Counted from the first letter of the stretch, positions 1-8,454 are shown. The stretch: DNA of 64,000 nt from Clostridioides difficile_D (GCA_945861085.1 OX244046.1:496001-560000), one strand, 5' to 3'. Notes: a model not told the origin generated them from the letters alone. Made by a program: numbers and translations.

Positions 1-645
1 CCAAATGGAGCAGGGAAAAGCACATCTATCAATATGTTTACTACGATTGTGTCTCCAGATAGTGGAAGCATATGCTATAAAGGAAAAGATATTGAGAATC
101 AGCAAAATATTTTTAAAAGCTCCCTTGGAGTTGTACCACAAGAATTGGCAATATATGAAGATTTAAGTGCATATGACAATGTTAAATTTTTTTGCTCATT
201 ATATGGATTTAAAGGAAACGAACTTAAAAGGAGAACTAAAGAGGCTTTAGAATTTGTTGGTCTTTGGGAGAGACATAAGGAGTTTCCATCAAAATTTTCT
301 GGGGGCATGAAACGTAGATTAAACATAGCTTGTGCAATTGCACATAGTCCAAAGATTCTCATCATGGATGAACCAACAGTAGGTATCGACCCTCAATCAA
401 GAAATAAAATTTTGGAGGTAATCAAAGATATTAATGCTAGTGGTACAACAGTCATATATACTAGCCACTATATGGAAGAAATTGAAACTTTATGTAATAG
501 GATTATTTTAATAGATAAAGGAGTAATTATAGAAGATTTAGACAAGAGTTTATACAAAAATAAATATTTAAAATTTGGTTGTAATACATTAGAAGATATT
601 TTTCTATATCTTACAGGCACAGATTTGAGAGATTTGGAGGAATAA
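1..645 (+). CDS. ABC transporter ATP-binding protein (5' end cut by window)
   Basis: ATPase subunit of an ABC-2 type exporter. The reading frame is open from base 1 and begins inside the Walker A motif (PNGAGKS), so roughly the first 35-40 residues lie outside the window. Visible downstream are a Q-loop (VVPQE), the signature FSGGMKRR, Walker B (ILIMDEP) and the H-loop (TSHYMEE). These are all the residues needed for ATP hydrolysis. The stop is followed 4 bp later by the first permease gene, whose ribosome site GGAGG lies inside this gene, so the two are probably translated together. Substrate cannot be read from the sequence; this subfamily handles drugs, peptides or lipids. Confidence 0.95.
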   Translation, partial: PNGAGKSTSINMFTTIVSPDSGSICYKGKDIENQQNIFKSSLGVVPQELAIYEDLSAYDNVKFFCSLYGFKGNELKRRTKEALEFVGLWERHKEFPSKFSGGMKRRLNIACAIAHSPKILIMDEPTVGIDPQSRNKILEVIKDINASGTTVIYTSHYMEEIETLCNRIILIDKGVIIEDLDKSLYKNKYLKFGCNTLEDIFLYLTGTDLRDLEE

Positions 646-649
646 ATAG

Positions 650-1390
650 ATGAGATGTTTTTTACCATTGTTCAAATTAGGAATAAAACGAAGAAGTAAA
701 GATTTTTTTATTTTGTTTTACAATATTGTTTTTCCAGTAATAATCATAGTGCTATTAGGATATTTGACATCAAAGTCCTATGGGGAAGAATTTACATCAT
801 ATAATTATTATACTATTGTTACAATACCATTTTGTGTTCTTATGGGAATCATTAGTGTCTCATATGTGGCACAAGATGAAAAAATTTCTAACACATCATA
901 TCGTTATATGATTTCTCCTATTTCAATAGCAGATTTAGTTCTTTCAAAACTTTTCTCTTGTACAATAGTACTTTCGATATGCAATTTGATAACTTTAGTG
1001 GTGTTAAGAGGAATTTTTCATATGAGTTTTGGTGGAAAATTTTTAGCTGTTATTTTTCTTTTAATGTGTGAATCTATTGCAGTAGTATCTATAGGTTTGT
1101 TTTTGGGTCTTGTTTGCAAAAATTTAGATATGTTACGTAATATCATTAATATACCAATAGTTATTTTTGGTTTCTTAGGAGGAGTGTTTTTTCCAGTTAG
1201 CTCATTAAATCCAGTTATTTCATTAATAATTAATGTATCACCATTAACATGGATTAATAGAGGCATAGTTTCTTGTATCTATGATAATAATTTACAGCTC
1301 CTTTTTAATATATCATTCATATTTATAGTAATAAGTATCTTTATGACAATACTTACAATTAAGTTTTTTAAAAAGGAGGTCTTTGTATAG
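650..1390 (+). CDS. ABC-2 type transporter permease
   Basis: A 246-residue integral membrane protein with about six hydrophobic segments and the ABC-2 permease layout: a basic N-terminal helix, a first membrane segment near residues 22-42, then a block of five segments. It should form the channel with the ATPase upstream and the permease downstream. The start ATG follows GGAGG at 9 nt. Its stop TAG overlaps the GTG start of the next permease by one base, which indicates translational coupling in one operon. Transported substrate is unknown. Confidence 0.9.
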   Translation: MRCFLPLFKLGIKRRSKDFFILFYNIVFPVIIIVLLGYLTSKSYGEEFTSYNYYTIVTIPFCVLMGIISVSYVAQDEKISNTSYRYMISPISIADLVLSKLFSCTIVLSICNLITLVVLRGIFHMSFGGKFLAVIFLLMCESIAVVSIGLFLGLVCKNLDMLRNIINIPIVIFGFLGGVFFPVSSLNPVISLIINVSPLTWINRGIVSCIYDNNLQLLFNISFIFIVISIFMTILTIKFFKKEVFV

Positions 1391-2067
1391 TGACTGTAAT
1401 AAATGTTTTTAATAATAACTTAAAAAGAAACATGAATAAGAGATTAGTGTTTTTAGTTACACTTTTGTTTCCTATAATTATAGTAATTCTGGGAGTACTG
1501 GCAAATTATATAAGTAAACCATCTTTTAATATTGGTATTTTAGATGAGTACAAAAATGAACGAGTTCTAAAGGAATCTGAAAAAAGAACTAATGAAAATA
1601 CAATAATGGCTTTAGAAAATACTCAGGGGATTAATACAGACATTGCAGACCTCAAAACAATTAAAACTGATATTATAACAGGGAAGTATTCAGCTGTTAT
1701 ATATTTTAATAAGAATGACCTTAAGTTATATTCTATAAAAGATAAAAATACGAATGATACATTAAAGTATTTAATAGAAACATATAAAAAAGAGCCAACT
1801 CCTATAGATATAAGTAAATTACAAGAAAATACCTTAGGAGTTTTACAAAGAATAATTGCATTTATCGTATTATTTTTAATGATAACATCTACTGTAACAG
1901 CGTCAATGATTATTAAAGATAAAAACTCTGGCACATTTGCAAGAGTGCTATATTCTCTACAAAATATAAGAGGATATGTGCTAGGGAATATGTTATACAA
2001 CTTTACAATAACGTATTTTCAGTACATAGTTTCAATATCTATAATTAAGTTATTTAATATTGATTAA
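1390..2067 (+). CDS. ABC-2 permease, 5' exon interrupted by an IStron
   Basis: First 225 codons of a second ABC-2 permease: an N-terminal membrane segment, a large extracytoplasmic loop (about residues 45-150), then membrane segments. The reading frame runs to codon GAT at 2062-2064. The following TAA (2065-2067) is the first codon of the inserted element, so unspliced RNA gives a truncated protein. The exon ends in TTGAT, the insertion motif of CdISt1-type IStrons. Joining base 2064 to base 3944 keeps the frame and yields a protein of about 350 residues, the usual length for this family. I infer that the gene is functional only when the intron splices. Confidence 0.88.
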   Translation: MTVINVFNNNLKRNMNKRLVFLVTLLFPIIIVILGVLANYISKPSFNIGILDEYKNERVLKESEKRTNENTIMALENTQGINTDIADLKTIKTDIITGKYSAVIYFNKNDLKLYSIKDKNTNDTLKYLIETYKKEPTPIDISKLQENTLGVLQRIIAFIVLFLMITSTVTASMIIKDKNSGTFARVLYSLQNIRGYVLGNMLYNFTITYFQYIVSISIIKLFNID

Positions 2068-2520
2068 AAAATAGCTACGCACACTCGTGACTTTAGTCAT
2101 GAGTTAGTAGCTAAAATAGTCAGCATATAGGGAAACCTATATGTAGAGATAGGATAGAACCTATCCAATACTACTTGAATTGCTGGAAACCCCTAAAGCT
2201 AACCAAACTAAAACATAAGGATGAAATAAACCTAAGTGTGAAAGTTACGAAAGTAGAAAAAATTGGTTAGATGGTATAAGGTTAAACCCTAAGTACTTTA
2301 AAATGGGTAATCAGCAGGTAAACTCCGAATAGGAGAAACTTCAACGACTATTCCTCTTGAGGGAAGTACACTACAAGCTATTGGTAGTGGAAGTGGGTAG
2401 ACCTTAACGGATAATGCCGAAGGATAAGATATAGTCTGTGCTTGCATGAAAGTGTAAGAAGTTCATAAGAGAACTGCATAGGTAGTAGCGAACTTATGTG
2501 AACGACAACCTCAAAAATGA
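2065..2520 (+). ncRNA. Group I intron ribozyme core of the IStron
   Basis: Conserved group I core elements are readable: a P-like segment at about 2179-2190, Q (AATCAGCAG, 2309-2317), R (CAACGACTA, 2341-2350) and S (AAGATATAGTC, 2426-2436). A hairpin CATATAGG-GAAA-CCTATATG follows P1. The internal guide GTCAG (2119-2123) can pair with the exon end TTGAT and places the conserved G.U wobble exactly at the 5' splice site. Together these predict accurate self-splicing, with removal of the whole element from the permease mRNA. The 3' part of the ribozyme fold may extend further than annotated. Confidence 0.88.
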
Positions 2521-2716
2521 TAAAAGTTAAGACTTACGGTTCTTAAATATGTTATTTAAAATTAAATATAAAACCTTCTAAATAATTGTTTTAAATAATT
2601 ACATTTGTTAATATTATGATAGGTGATTAATAAATTGTTCACCACAGCATAATATATTAAATATGATAAAATCATTAAAAAGTGTATCAAAAAACAATTA
2701 AAGTGAGGTGATAGCA

Positions 2717-3826
2717 GTGGAAAAAGCTTATAAGTTTAGAATGTATCCAAATAAAAAACAACAAGAGCTAATTAACAAAACTTTTGGATGTTGTAGATTT
2801 GTATATAATAAGTATCTTGCTAAAAGAATAGATGCTTATAAAAACGATAAAGAAACTTTTACTTATAAACAGTGTAGTTCTGATTTAACCAATTTAAAAA
2901 AAGAATTAAAATGGCTTAAGGAACCTGACAAATTTTCACTACAAAACGCCCTAAAAGATTTAGAAAACGCATATGAAAAATTCTTTAAAGAAAAGGCAGG
3001 ATTTCCTAAATTTAAATCAAAGAAAACTAATAGATTTTCATATAAAACTAACTTTACAAATGGAAACATTATGTATTGTAGTCAACATATAAAACTACCT
3101 AAACTTGGTATGGTTAAGATAAGGGATAAACAAGTACCTCAAGGTAGAATACTTAATGCTACTATATCTAAAGAACCAAGTGGTAGATATTATGTATCAT
3201 TATGCTGTACTGATGTAGATATTGAAGCATTTGAAAATACTAATAATCAGATAGGTTTAGATTTAGGAATTAAAGAATTTTGTATCTCAAGTTATGGAGA
3301 CTTTATAGAAAATCCTAAGTATCTTAAGAAGTCATTAAACAAACTTGCTAAATTACAAAGAGAATTATCGAGAAAAACAATCGGTAGTTTAAATAGGAAT
3401 AAAGCAAGATTAAAAGTTGCAAGACTTCAAGAACATATAGCTAATCAAAGAAATGATTTTCTACAAAAACTATCTACTAAACTAATAAAAGAGAACGATA
3501 TTATTTGCATAGAAGATTTACAAGTAAAGAATATGATTAAAAATCATAAACTATCTCGCTTAATTTCTGATGTATCATGGTCAGAGTTTATTCGTCAATT
3601 AGAATACAAGGCTAATTGGTATGGTAGAAAAATTGTAAAAGTAGGTAAATTCTTTGCAAGTTCACAAATATGCAATAAATGTGGGTACAAAAACGAGGAA
3701 GTGAAGGACTTAAATATAAGAGAATGGATTTGTCCTAGTTGTAATGAAACTCACGATAGAGATATAAATGCAAGTATAAATATATTAAAAGAAGGATTAA
3801 GATTAATAACAATTCAAAATAAATAA
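2717..3826 (+). CDS. tnpB: TnpB RNA-guided nuclease of IStron (TlpB)
   Basis: A 369-residue IS605-family OrfB/TnpB protein. The RuvC-like triad is intact: Asp182 in IGLDLG, Glu266 in CIEDL and Asp349 in HDRDINAS. A four-cysteine zinc finger (CNKCGY...CPSC) lies between the last two. TnpB proteins are RNA-guided DNA nucleases that help keep the element at its donor site; cleavage requires a short motif that matches the insertion target, here presumably TTGAT. I chose GTG at 2717 because GAGGTG (2705-2710) sits 6 nt upstream; GTG at 2708 would overlap that site. The gene lies wholly inside the group I intron, so splicing and expression compete on the same transcript. Confidence 0.93.
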   Translation: MEKAYKFRMYPNKKQQELINKTFGCCRFVYNKYLAKRIDAYKNDKETFTYKQCSSDLTNLKKELKWLKEPDKFSLQNALKDLENAYEKFFKEKAGFPKFKSKKTNRFSYKTNFTNGNIMYCSQHIKLPKLGMVKIRDKQVPQGRILNATISKEPSGRYYVSLCCTDVDIEAFENTNNQIGLDLGIKEFCISSYGDFIENPKYLKKSLNKLAKLQRELSRKTIGSLNRNKARLKVARLQEHIANQRNDFLQKLSTKLIKENDIICIEDLQVKNMIKNHKLSRLISDVSWSEFIRQLEYKANWYGRKIVKVGKFFASSQICNKCGYKNEEVKDLNIREWICPSCNETHDRDINASINILKEGLRLITIQNK

Positions 3827-3963
3827 CTTATGTAAGAACCGTAGGAACTATGGGGATAGCCTGTGGAGAATTAGTAAGACATATTTTAGTATGCAAAATT
3901 CTATGAAGCAGGAACCCTGTGACTTTAGTCATGGGAGGTTCAGATTGGCATGGACTATATAGA
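3827..3963 (+). ncRNA. Candidate omega RNA scaffold and guide at IStron 3' end
   Basis: The 117 bp between the tnpB stop and the 3' splice site are strongly structured and end in a hairpin followed by GGTTCAG. In TnpB systems this region is the scaffold of the omega RNA, and about 16-20 nt beyond the element act as guide. Here the guide would be permease exon 2 (from 3944). A site that has lost the element would read TTGAT followed by that same sequence, making it a TnpB target. The RNA itself is inferred by family analogy. Confidence 0.5.
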
Positions 3964-4321
3964 TTTAATTTTAATGGGGGTATGGGTATCAGCTTTGGCA
4001 ACTTCTTTTGGAACATTTGTATCCTCTTTATTCAATAAAGAAATGAATGCAAATTTGTTTTCTACATGTATATCACTTGTATTATCACTTATTGGTGGTT
4101 CATTTATTCCAATTGAAAAAATGCCAACAATGTTACAAAAAATTAGTATTATAAGTCCAATACGATGGTTTATTAGTTTTGTGACTTATATAGAAGAAAG
4201 AAAAGGAAGCTTTTTTAATATGAATTATATTTTAATCTTGACATTTATAGTAATAGTTTTAGCCTTGTTAGCCATGAAATTTACTCAAAGAGGTAAATAT
4301 TCAAGAAATAGTAATTATTAA
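3944..4321 (+). CDS. ABC-2 permease, 3' exon after IStron
   Basis: Last 125 codons of the split permease, in frame with 1390-2064 if splicing joins 2064 to 3944. It encodes the remaining membrane segments, including a typical ABC-2 motif region (GGSFIPIEKMP, then SPIRWF) near the end. An ATG at 3950 exists but has no convincing ribosome site, so independent translation is unlikely. No strong terminator is seen between its stop and the next gene at 4489. Confidence 0.85.
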   Translation: MGMDYIDLILMGVWVSALATSFGTFVSSLFNKEMNANLFSTCISLVLSLIGGSFIPIEKMPTMLQKISIISPIRWFISFVTYIEERKGSFFNMNYILILTFIVIVLALLAMKFTQRGKYSRNSNY

Positions 4322-4488
4322 ATAAGATAGAAAATGGATGATGTAATTAAAATAAATCAAGAGATAAAATTATCTAGTGTAAAAAAATGCTGTGAGAATT
4401 CTTTTTTTATTTTATCATTATTATTTAAGTCTCTTCTCTAGAAAAACCCACTAATGTATATTAAAATGATATTTAGGGAGTGGAAAAA

Positions 4489-5193
4489 ATGAGATTAGAA
4501 TCGTTAGTTAATCAAAATTATGATAATTTAAATGAAAATGATAAAATTATTATTAAACAAATATTGATTTTTCAAAGAGAATACCGCAATTTTTCGTGTG
4601 AAAAAATTGCAAATGAATGTAATGTTCCTAGAGCGACTTTATTAAGGCTTTGTAGAAAAATTGGATTAAACTCATTCTCTGATTTAAAATATTTACTTAA
4701 AAATAATCAACTAGAATTTGTTAATAATGATAATAATTTTCATGATGTTTGTGAGAATTATCGACTATTAATGAATGAATTACAAAAAATATCATTTCAA
4801 GATATTTGTAAAATAATATACGATGCAGAAACAATTTATATTTATGGGACAGGTAACGAACAGAAAAGTTTAGCTCAAGAAATAAAAAGAATATTTCTTT
4901 CAGTAAATAAATGTGTTATTGATTTGTTTGATATAGGTGAAATTGAGTTTATGAGAGAAGCATTTCAAAAAAGCGATTTGTTTATTATCATTTCTTTATC
5001 TGGAGAAACGAAAGCAGGAATTGAAATTGCAAAATTTATCAACAATCATATACATACGATTTCTTTAACTAGGCTTGATAATAATACAATTGCGACACTT
5101 TGTGAATATAATCTGTATGTGGCAACGCAAAAACTCAATACATTGCAAACTATATCTTATTTGTACAAAAAATTAAATAGTGGCAACAATTGA
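4489..5193 (+). CDS. MurR/RpiR family transcriptional regulator
   Basis: A 234-residue regulator with an N-terminal winged/helix-turn-helix RpiR domain (about 1-75; IANECNVPRATLLRLCRKIG) and a C-terminal SIS sugar-phosphate-binding domain (about 100-225; YIYGTGNE, IISLSGETK). Members repress or activate sugar-phosphate or amino sugar genes in response to a phosphosugar. ATG at 4489 is preferred over GTG at 4480 because AGGGAG (4475-4480) lies 8 nt upstream of it. The last nine codons and the stop fall inside a repeat that recurs at 41.9 kb, and the SIS domain looks somewhat short. The natural C-terminus may have been replaced by that repeat. Its target genes are not evident. Confidence 0.82.
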   Translation: MRLESLVNQNYDNLNENDKIIIKQILIFQREYRNFSCEKIANECNVPRATLLRLCRKIGLNSFSDLKYLLKNNQLEFVNNDNNFHDVCENYRLLMNELQKISFQDICKIIYDAETIYIYGTGNEQKSLAQEIKRIFLSVNKCVIDLFDIGEIEFMREAFQKSDLFIIISLSGETKAGIEIAKFINNHIHTISLTRLDNNTIATLCEYNLYVATQKLNTLQTISYLYKKLNSGNN

Positions 5194-5336
5194 GGATGTG
5201 AGGGAGAGTTGCCACTATTTGTATAGGGTATTATATTATGTTTTTAAGCTAGTTTTACTATCTTCTATGTTTATATAATAAACCTCGTATATGAATTTAA
5301 TCGATAATTAATATGAAAATTATGTGAATTTTTTAG
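5164..5336 (+). repeat. Dispersed repeat copy A (inverted partner at 41868-42042)
   Basis: A 173-bp sequence nearly identical, by eye about 90-95%, to the reverse complement of 41868-42042. It starts at TACAAAAAATT, contains a 13-bp hairpin (AAATAGTGGCAAC ... GTTGCCACTATTT, 5175-5220) and runs through an AT-rich tail ending near AATTTTTTAG. Its first part overlaps the 3' end of the RpiR gene. The short AAAAAATT / AATTTTTT match at the two ends may be weak terminal inverted repeats. Confidence 0.85.
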
Positions 5337-5353
5337 AATGTATAGTAAATATA

Positions 5354-7144
5354 TTAGGGGTTATAGATTTTTTTGTCATTTAATATAGATAATGTTATCT
5401 TAGATGCTGAACTACCATTAGAATAATCTTTACTTTGAATATTTGTAGCAAAGAAGTAAGTATTTTCATTTTTTTCTACATAACCTATAAACCAACCATT
5501 TACATCTTTTCCATTTATATTAGCAGTGCCTGTTTTACCAGAAAGTGATACCCCATCCTTTTTTGATATTAACAATGAATCTTTTACAGTTTCTATATTT
5601 TTATCTTCAAATTTAAACTTATTTGTATAAAAACTTTCAAGTAATTTTACCTGTTCCATAGGTGAGATTTTTAGTGAAGATTCTAGCCAAAAGTTTGATA
5701 TACCACCTGAAACATCATAATTACCATATCCAATTTTTTTAAGGTAAGTTTGTATGCTTTTTATACCTGTTTTTTTATCTATATCCTGAAAATACCAGTT
5801 TACAGAGTTTTCCATAGCAGAAAATAAGTCTTGACCTACATTCCAAGAACTATTAGAATGATGTTTACCATCCCAAGGAATATATGAATTATTTCTTGTT
5901 ATTATCCCATTTTCTAATCCCAACAAAGCACTATAAATTTTATAAGTAGAATTTGGAGAAATTCTTGTTTTACTTTTTTCTTCATTGTAAATATGATATT
6001 GCTTAGATTTTAAATCATACATAACAAAACTTCCATCAAAACCTTTAAAGTACTGACTTAAGTCTTCATACACAGTTTGGTTATTTGTAGGTCTATATTT
6101 TTCATTGACATCTGCCATAATAGATAGTGCTGGGCTATTTCCAAATACAACTAAAGCTAGCAATGTAAAAATTAAAATACTTTTGAATTTTAAAGTTTTT
6201 GATTCAGTATGAAAATCCATTATCTTTAATAATCGTTTTTTTATTTGTTTTTTTGACCCACCAATATCTGATGTAAGTGTGAGATTAGATTGCCTTGAAA
6301 TATTATCTACAAAGTTTATTAGCGTTTGTCCATATTCTATATAATTGTCTTTATCAAGTTTTTTTAAAACTGAAATATCACATGCAATTTCACGGTCTAT
6401 TCGAATTTCGTTAAGTGCATGCCACACAAGAGGATTAAACCAATATAATATTTGAAAAAAGCACATTGTATAATTCACCAGTATATCTCTATTTTTAAAA
6501 TGTTGCAATTCGTGAAGTAAAATATATTTTATATCTTTTAAAGATAATTTAGATATAGATTTATCTGGTAATATAATGTATGGCTTAAAGTATCCAAATG
6601 TAATAGGTGTATTTATAATGGGTGATTTACATAGTATAAAATCCTTATTTATGCAAATATCTTTTTTACATTGTTCAAATATTAAAACTATCTCTTCATC
6701 TTTTAAAAGTTGTGACGATTTTTTTATATTTACTATTTTAAAATTGCAATGGATAGTAATAACTATCATAATTAAAATTCCAATTATCCATAATGTTAGT
6801 AATAAAATATTAAAACTATCAAAGTTAGATTGGTTTAGAGATACTGAAAAATCATTTAATGCATTTGAGTTATTGATTATAGAATTTGAGTTATTTTTTA
6901 TTATAGAAGTATTAGCATTACTGTTTTCAATTTGATTAAAACCATACAGATAGTTAAAAAGATTAATATATTTAAGGGGGATAAATGGAATTATTAACAT
7001 TATAAGCAATATAAATCCAATATTGTATTGATATTTTGCAGAAATATGTTTTTTAAATACTTTTTTTGTAAGTAAAATTACAACAATTAATAATGATAAG
7101 GTCAATGTACTGAGTAAAAATCGGATAAAAAATGTAGCACACAT
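5354..7144 (-). CDS. blaR1: BlaR1-family beta-lactam sensor/signal transducer
   Basis: A 596-residue membrane receptor. The N-terminal half has four membrane segments and an M56 metalloprotease domain with zinc motif HELQH (His211). The C-terminal half, after a further membrane segment near residues 325-345, is an extracellular penicillin-binding domain with active-site STYK (Ser399), SVN and KTG motifs. In the BlaR1/MecR1 family, acylation of the serine by a beta-lactam activates the protease domain, which leads to cleavage of the BlaI repressor. It begins 2 bp after the blaI stop, in one operon. No beta-lactamase gene is adjacent, so the pair probably controls genes elsewhere or only itself. 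Confidence 0.92.
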   Translation of the reverse strand: MCATFFIRFLLSTLTLSLLIVVILLTKKVFKKHISAKYQYNIGFILLIMLIIPFIPLKYINLFNYLYGFNQIENSNANTSIIKNNSNSIINNSNALNDFSVSLNQSNFDSFNILLLTLWIIGILIMIVITIHCNFKIVNIKKSSQLLKDEEIVLIFEQCKKDICINKDFILCKSPIINTPITFGYFKPYIILPDKSISKLSLKDIKYILLHELQHFKNRDILVNYTMCFFQILYWFNPLVWHALNEIRIDREIACDISVLKKLDKDNYIEYGQTLINFVDNISRQSNLTLTSDIGGSKKQIKKRLLKIMDFHTESKTLKFKSILIFTLLALVVFGNSPALSIMADVNEKYRPTNNQTVYEDLSQYFKGFDGSFVMYDLKSKQYHIYNEEKSKTRISPNSTYKIYSALLGLENGIITRNNSYIPWDGKHHSNSSWNVGQDLFSAMENSVNWYFQDIDKKTGIKSIQTYLKKIGYGNYDVSGGISNFWLESSLKISPMEQVKLLESFYTNKFKFEDKNIETVKDSLLISKKDGVSLSGKTGTANINGKDVNGWFIGYVEKNENTYFFATNIQSKDYSNGSSASKITLSILNDKKIYNP

Positions 7145-7146
7145 AT

Positions 7147-7533
7147 TTATTTATCCTCCTTAGTCGTCCTTTTATTTAAGATTTCTCTCAACTCCTCAAT
7201 ATCATCTTCAGATAGTTTATTATTTTCTAAAAAGTTTAGTACCATAGAATTAAGAGTACCATTATAAAAACGATTTAAAAAAGAACGGCTTTCTGTAGCT
7301 ACATATTCTTCCTCTTTAACAAGTGGAGTATAAACGAATACCCTACTGTTTTTTTCATACGTTAAAGCTCCCTTTTTAACTAATCTTAACAACATTGTTT
7401 GAATCGTTTTAGGACTCCATGTGCTTGTTTTTGCTAGTTTTTCAATTACTTCAGTAGTGCTAATAGGAGCATATTGCCAAACAATCTTCATAACTTGATA
7501 TTCTGCTTCCGAAATTTGTGGTAGTTTTTTCAT
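7147..7533 (-). CDS. blaI: BlaI/MecI/CopY family repressor
   Basis: A 128-residue repressor with an N-terminal winged helix (about 1-75) and a C-terminal dimerisation helix. Asn100-Phe101 in VLNFLE matches the position of the cleavage site known in BlaI of Bacillus licheniformis. It should bind TACA-N2-TGTA operators, release DNA when cleaved, and so derepress its own operon with blaR1. A matching operator, TACATTTGTA, lies 19 bp upstream of the start codon. A good ribosome site (AGGAGG) precedes ATG. Confidence 0.92.
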   Translation of the reverse strand: MKKLPQISEAEYQVMKIVWQYAPISTTEVIEKLAKTSTWSPKTIQTMLLRLVKKGALTYEKNSRVFVYTPLVKEEEYVATESRSFLNRFYNGTLNSMVLNFLENNKLSEDDIEELREILNKRTTKEDK

Positions 7534-7551
7534 ACTATACCTCCTTATACT

Positions 7552-7561
7552 TACATTTGTA
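7552..7561. promoter_or_regulatory. BlaI operator
   Basis: Perfect TACA-N2-TGTA palindrome (TACATTTGTA) just upstream of blaI, in the expected promoter region. A partial second site, TTCATTTGTA, occurs at about 7613-7622. This indicates autoregulation of blaI-blaR1. Confidence 0.75.
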
Positions 7562-7678
7562 ATATATAAAGTATATTATCATTAATTTAGTTTGTCAATT
7601 CTTAAAAATAGTTCATTTGTAGTTATTAAAATAATCTTATCTAGTTAAATAGAATTTTTAATTAAGTTGTATATACTT

Positions 7679-7746
7679 TAAACCAAATATATGGTTTATA
7701 TTGACAGTAGAAAATATAGTTGATATACTTATTGTTGATATAACAA
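7679..7746 (+). promoter_or_regulatory. Promoter of flavodoxin/MarR operon with two flanking palindromes
   Basis: A near-perfect vegetative promoter: TTGACA (7701-7706), 17-bp spacer, TATACT (7724-7729). A palindrome TAAACC-N8-GGTTTA (7679-7698) abuts the -35 element, and a second, TTGTTGATATAACAA (7732-7746), covers the start site. The second is well placed for repression, plausibly by the MarR protein encoded in the same operon. Confidence 0.65.
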
Positions 7747-7765
7747 CTAAAATGGAGGTATAAAA

Positions 7766-8443
7766 ATGATAATTACAGTTATAAATGGAAGTCCTAGAAA
7801 AAATGGAGCTACATCAAAAGTTTTGACTTATTTGTATAAAGATATAGAAAAATTAATACCAGATGTAAAAATTAATTATTTTGATTTAAGTGAAGTCAAT
7901 CCATCATATTGCATTGGTTGTTTAAATTGTTATAAAATGGGGAGATGTATTAATCAAAGTGATAAAGTAGAGTATATTCATGATATAATTACTAAGAGTG
8001 ATGGTGTTATTTTTGGCAGCCCAACTTATGGAAGTAGCGTAACTGGGCTTTTCAAGGTGTTTACAGATAGAGCACATATGATGCTTGAAAGATTATTGTA
8101 TCATAAGCCATGTATAGCAGTTACTACATATGAAAATGCTCGTGGTTCAAAAGCTATTTCTTTTATGAAATCAATGGTCTTAGATTCTGGAGGCTATGTT
8201 TGTGGTCACTTATCTATAAAAACTGGATTTAATCAAAATCCTATAACTGAAAGAGTGGAATCAAAGATACAAAAAGTATCTAAAAAATTTATTTATTACA
8301 TAGAGAGGAAGAAAAATCCACCTGTGTTTTCTCAAGTTTATAACTTTATTGCTATGAACGCTGTTTTAAAGCCGATGGCTTTTAAGAATATTGAGCAATA
8401 TAAGGGAATAATTGATAGATGGGAGGCGCAAGGGATTATTTAA
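7766..8443 (+). CDS. Flavodoxin family protein (NADPH-dependent FMN reductase-like)
   Basis: A 225-residue flavodoxin-fold protein. The FMN phosphate loop is at the N-terminus (GSPRKNGATSK) and the second flavin loop reads GSPTYGSSVTG near residue 90. A CxxCxxCxxxxxC cluster (CIGCLNCYKMGRC, near 50-63) resembles iron-sulfur flavoproteins of anaerobes, so it may carry a [4Fe-4S] cluster beside FMN. It likely acts as a cytosolic electron carrier or quinone/nitro reductase. GGAGG lies 7 nt before ATG. The MarR gene follows immediately, which suggests a regulated redox or detoxification operon. Confidence 0.85.
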   Translation: MIITVINGSPRKNGATSKVLTYLYKDIEKLIPDVKINYFDLSEVNPSYCIGCLNCYKMGRCINQSDKVEYIHDIITKSDGVIFGSPTYGSSVTGLFKVFTDRAHMMLERLLYHKPCIAVTTYENARGSKAISFMKSMVLDSGGYVCGHLSIKTGFNQNPITERVESKIQKVSKKFIYYIERKKNPPVFSQVYNFIAMNAVLKPMAFKNIEQYKGIIDRWEAQGII

Positions 8444-8454
8444 ATGGAGGTAAA

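Larger units (their letters stand above)
2065..3943 (+). mobile_element. IStron (CdISt1-like): group I intron plus tnpB, no tnpA
   Basis: A 1,879-bp chimeric element with a group I ribozyme at its 5' end, a TnpB gene in the middle and an IS605-like structured 3' end. The boundaries are set by the TTGAT target at 2060-2064, by a terminal G (3943) as expected for a group I intron, and by the restored reading frame of the host permease. Both ends carry the same short hairpin (GTGACTTTAGTCAT at about 2087-2100 and 3919-3932). No IS200/IS605 TnpA transposase is present and there is little room for one, so mobility would need TnpA from another copy. CdISt1 is described in C. difficile; this copy appears to be a variant without tlpA. 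Confidence 0.92.
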
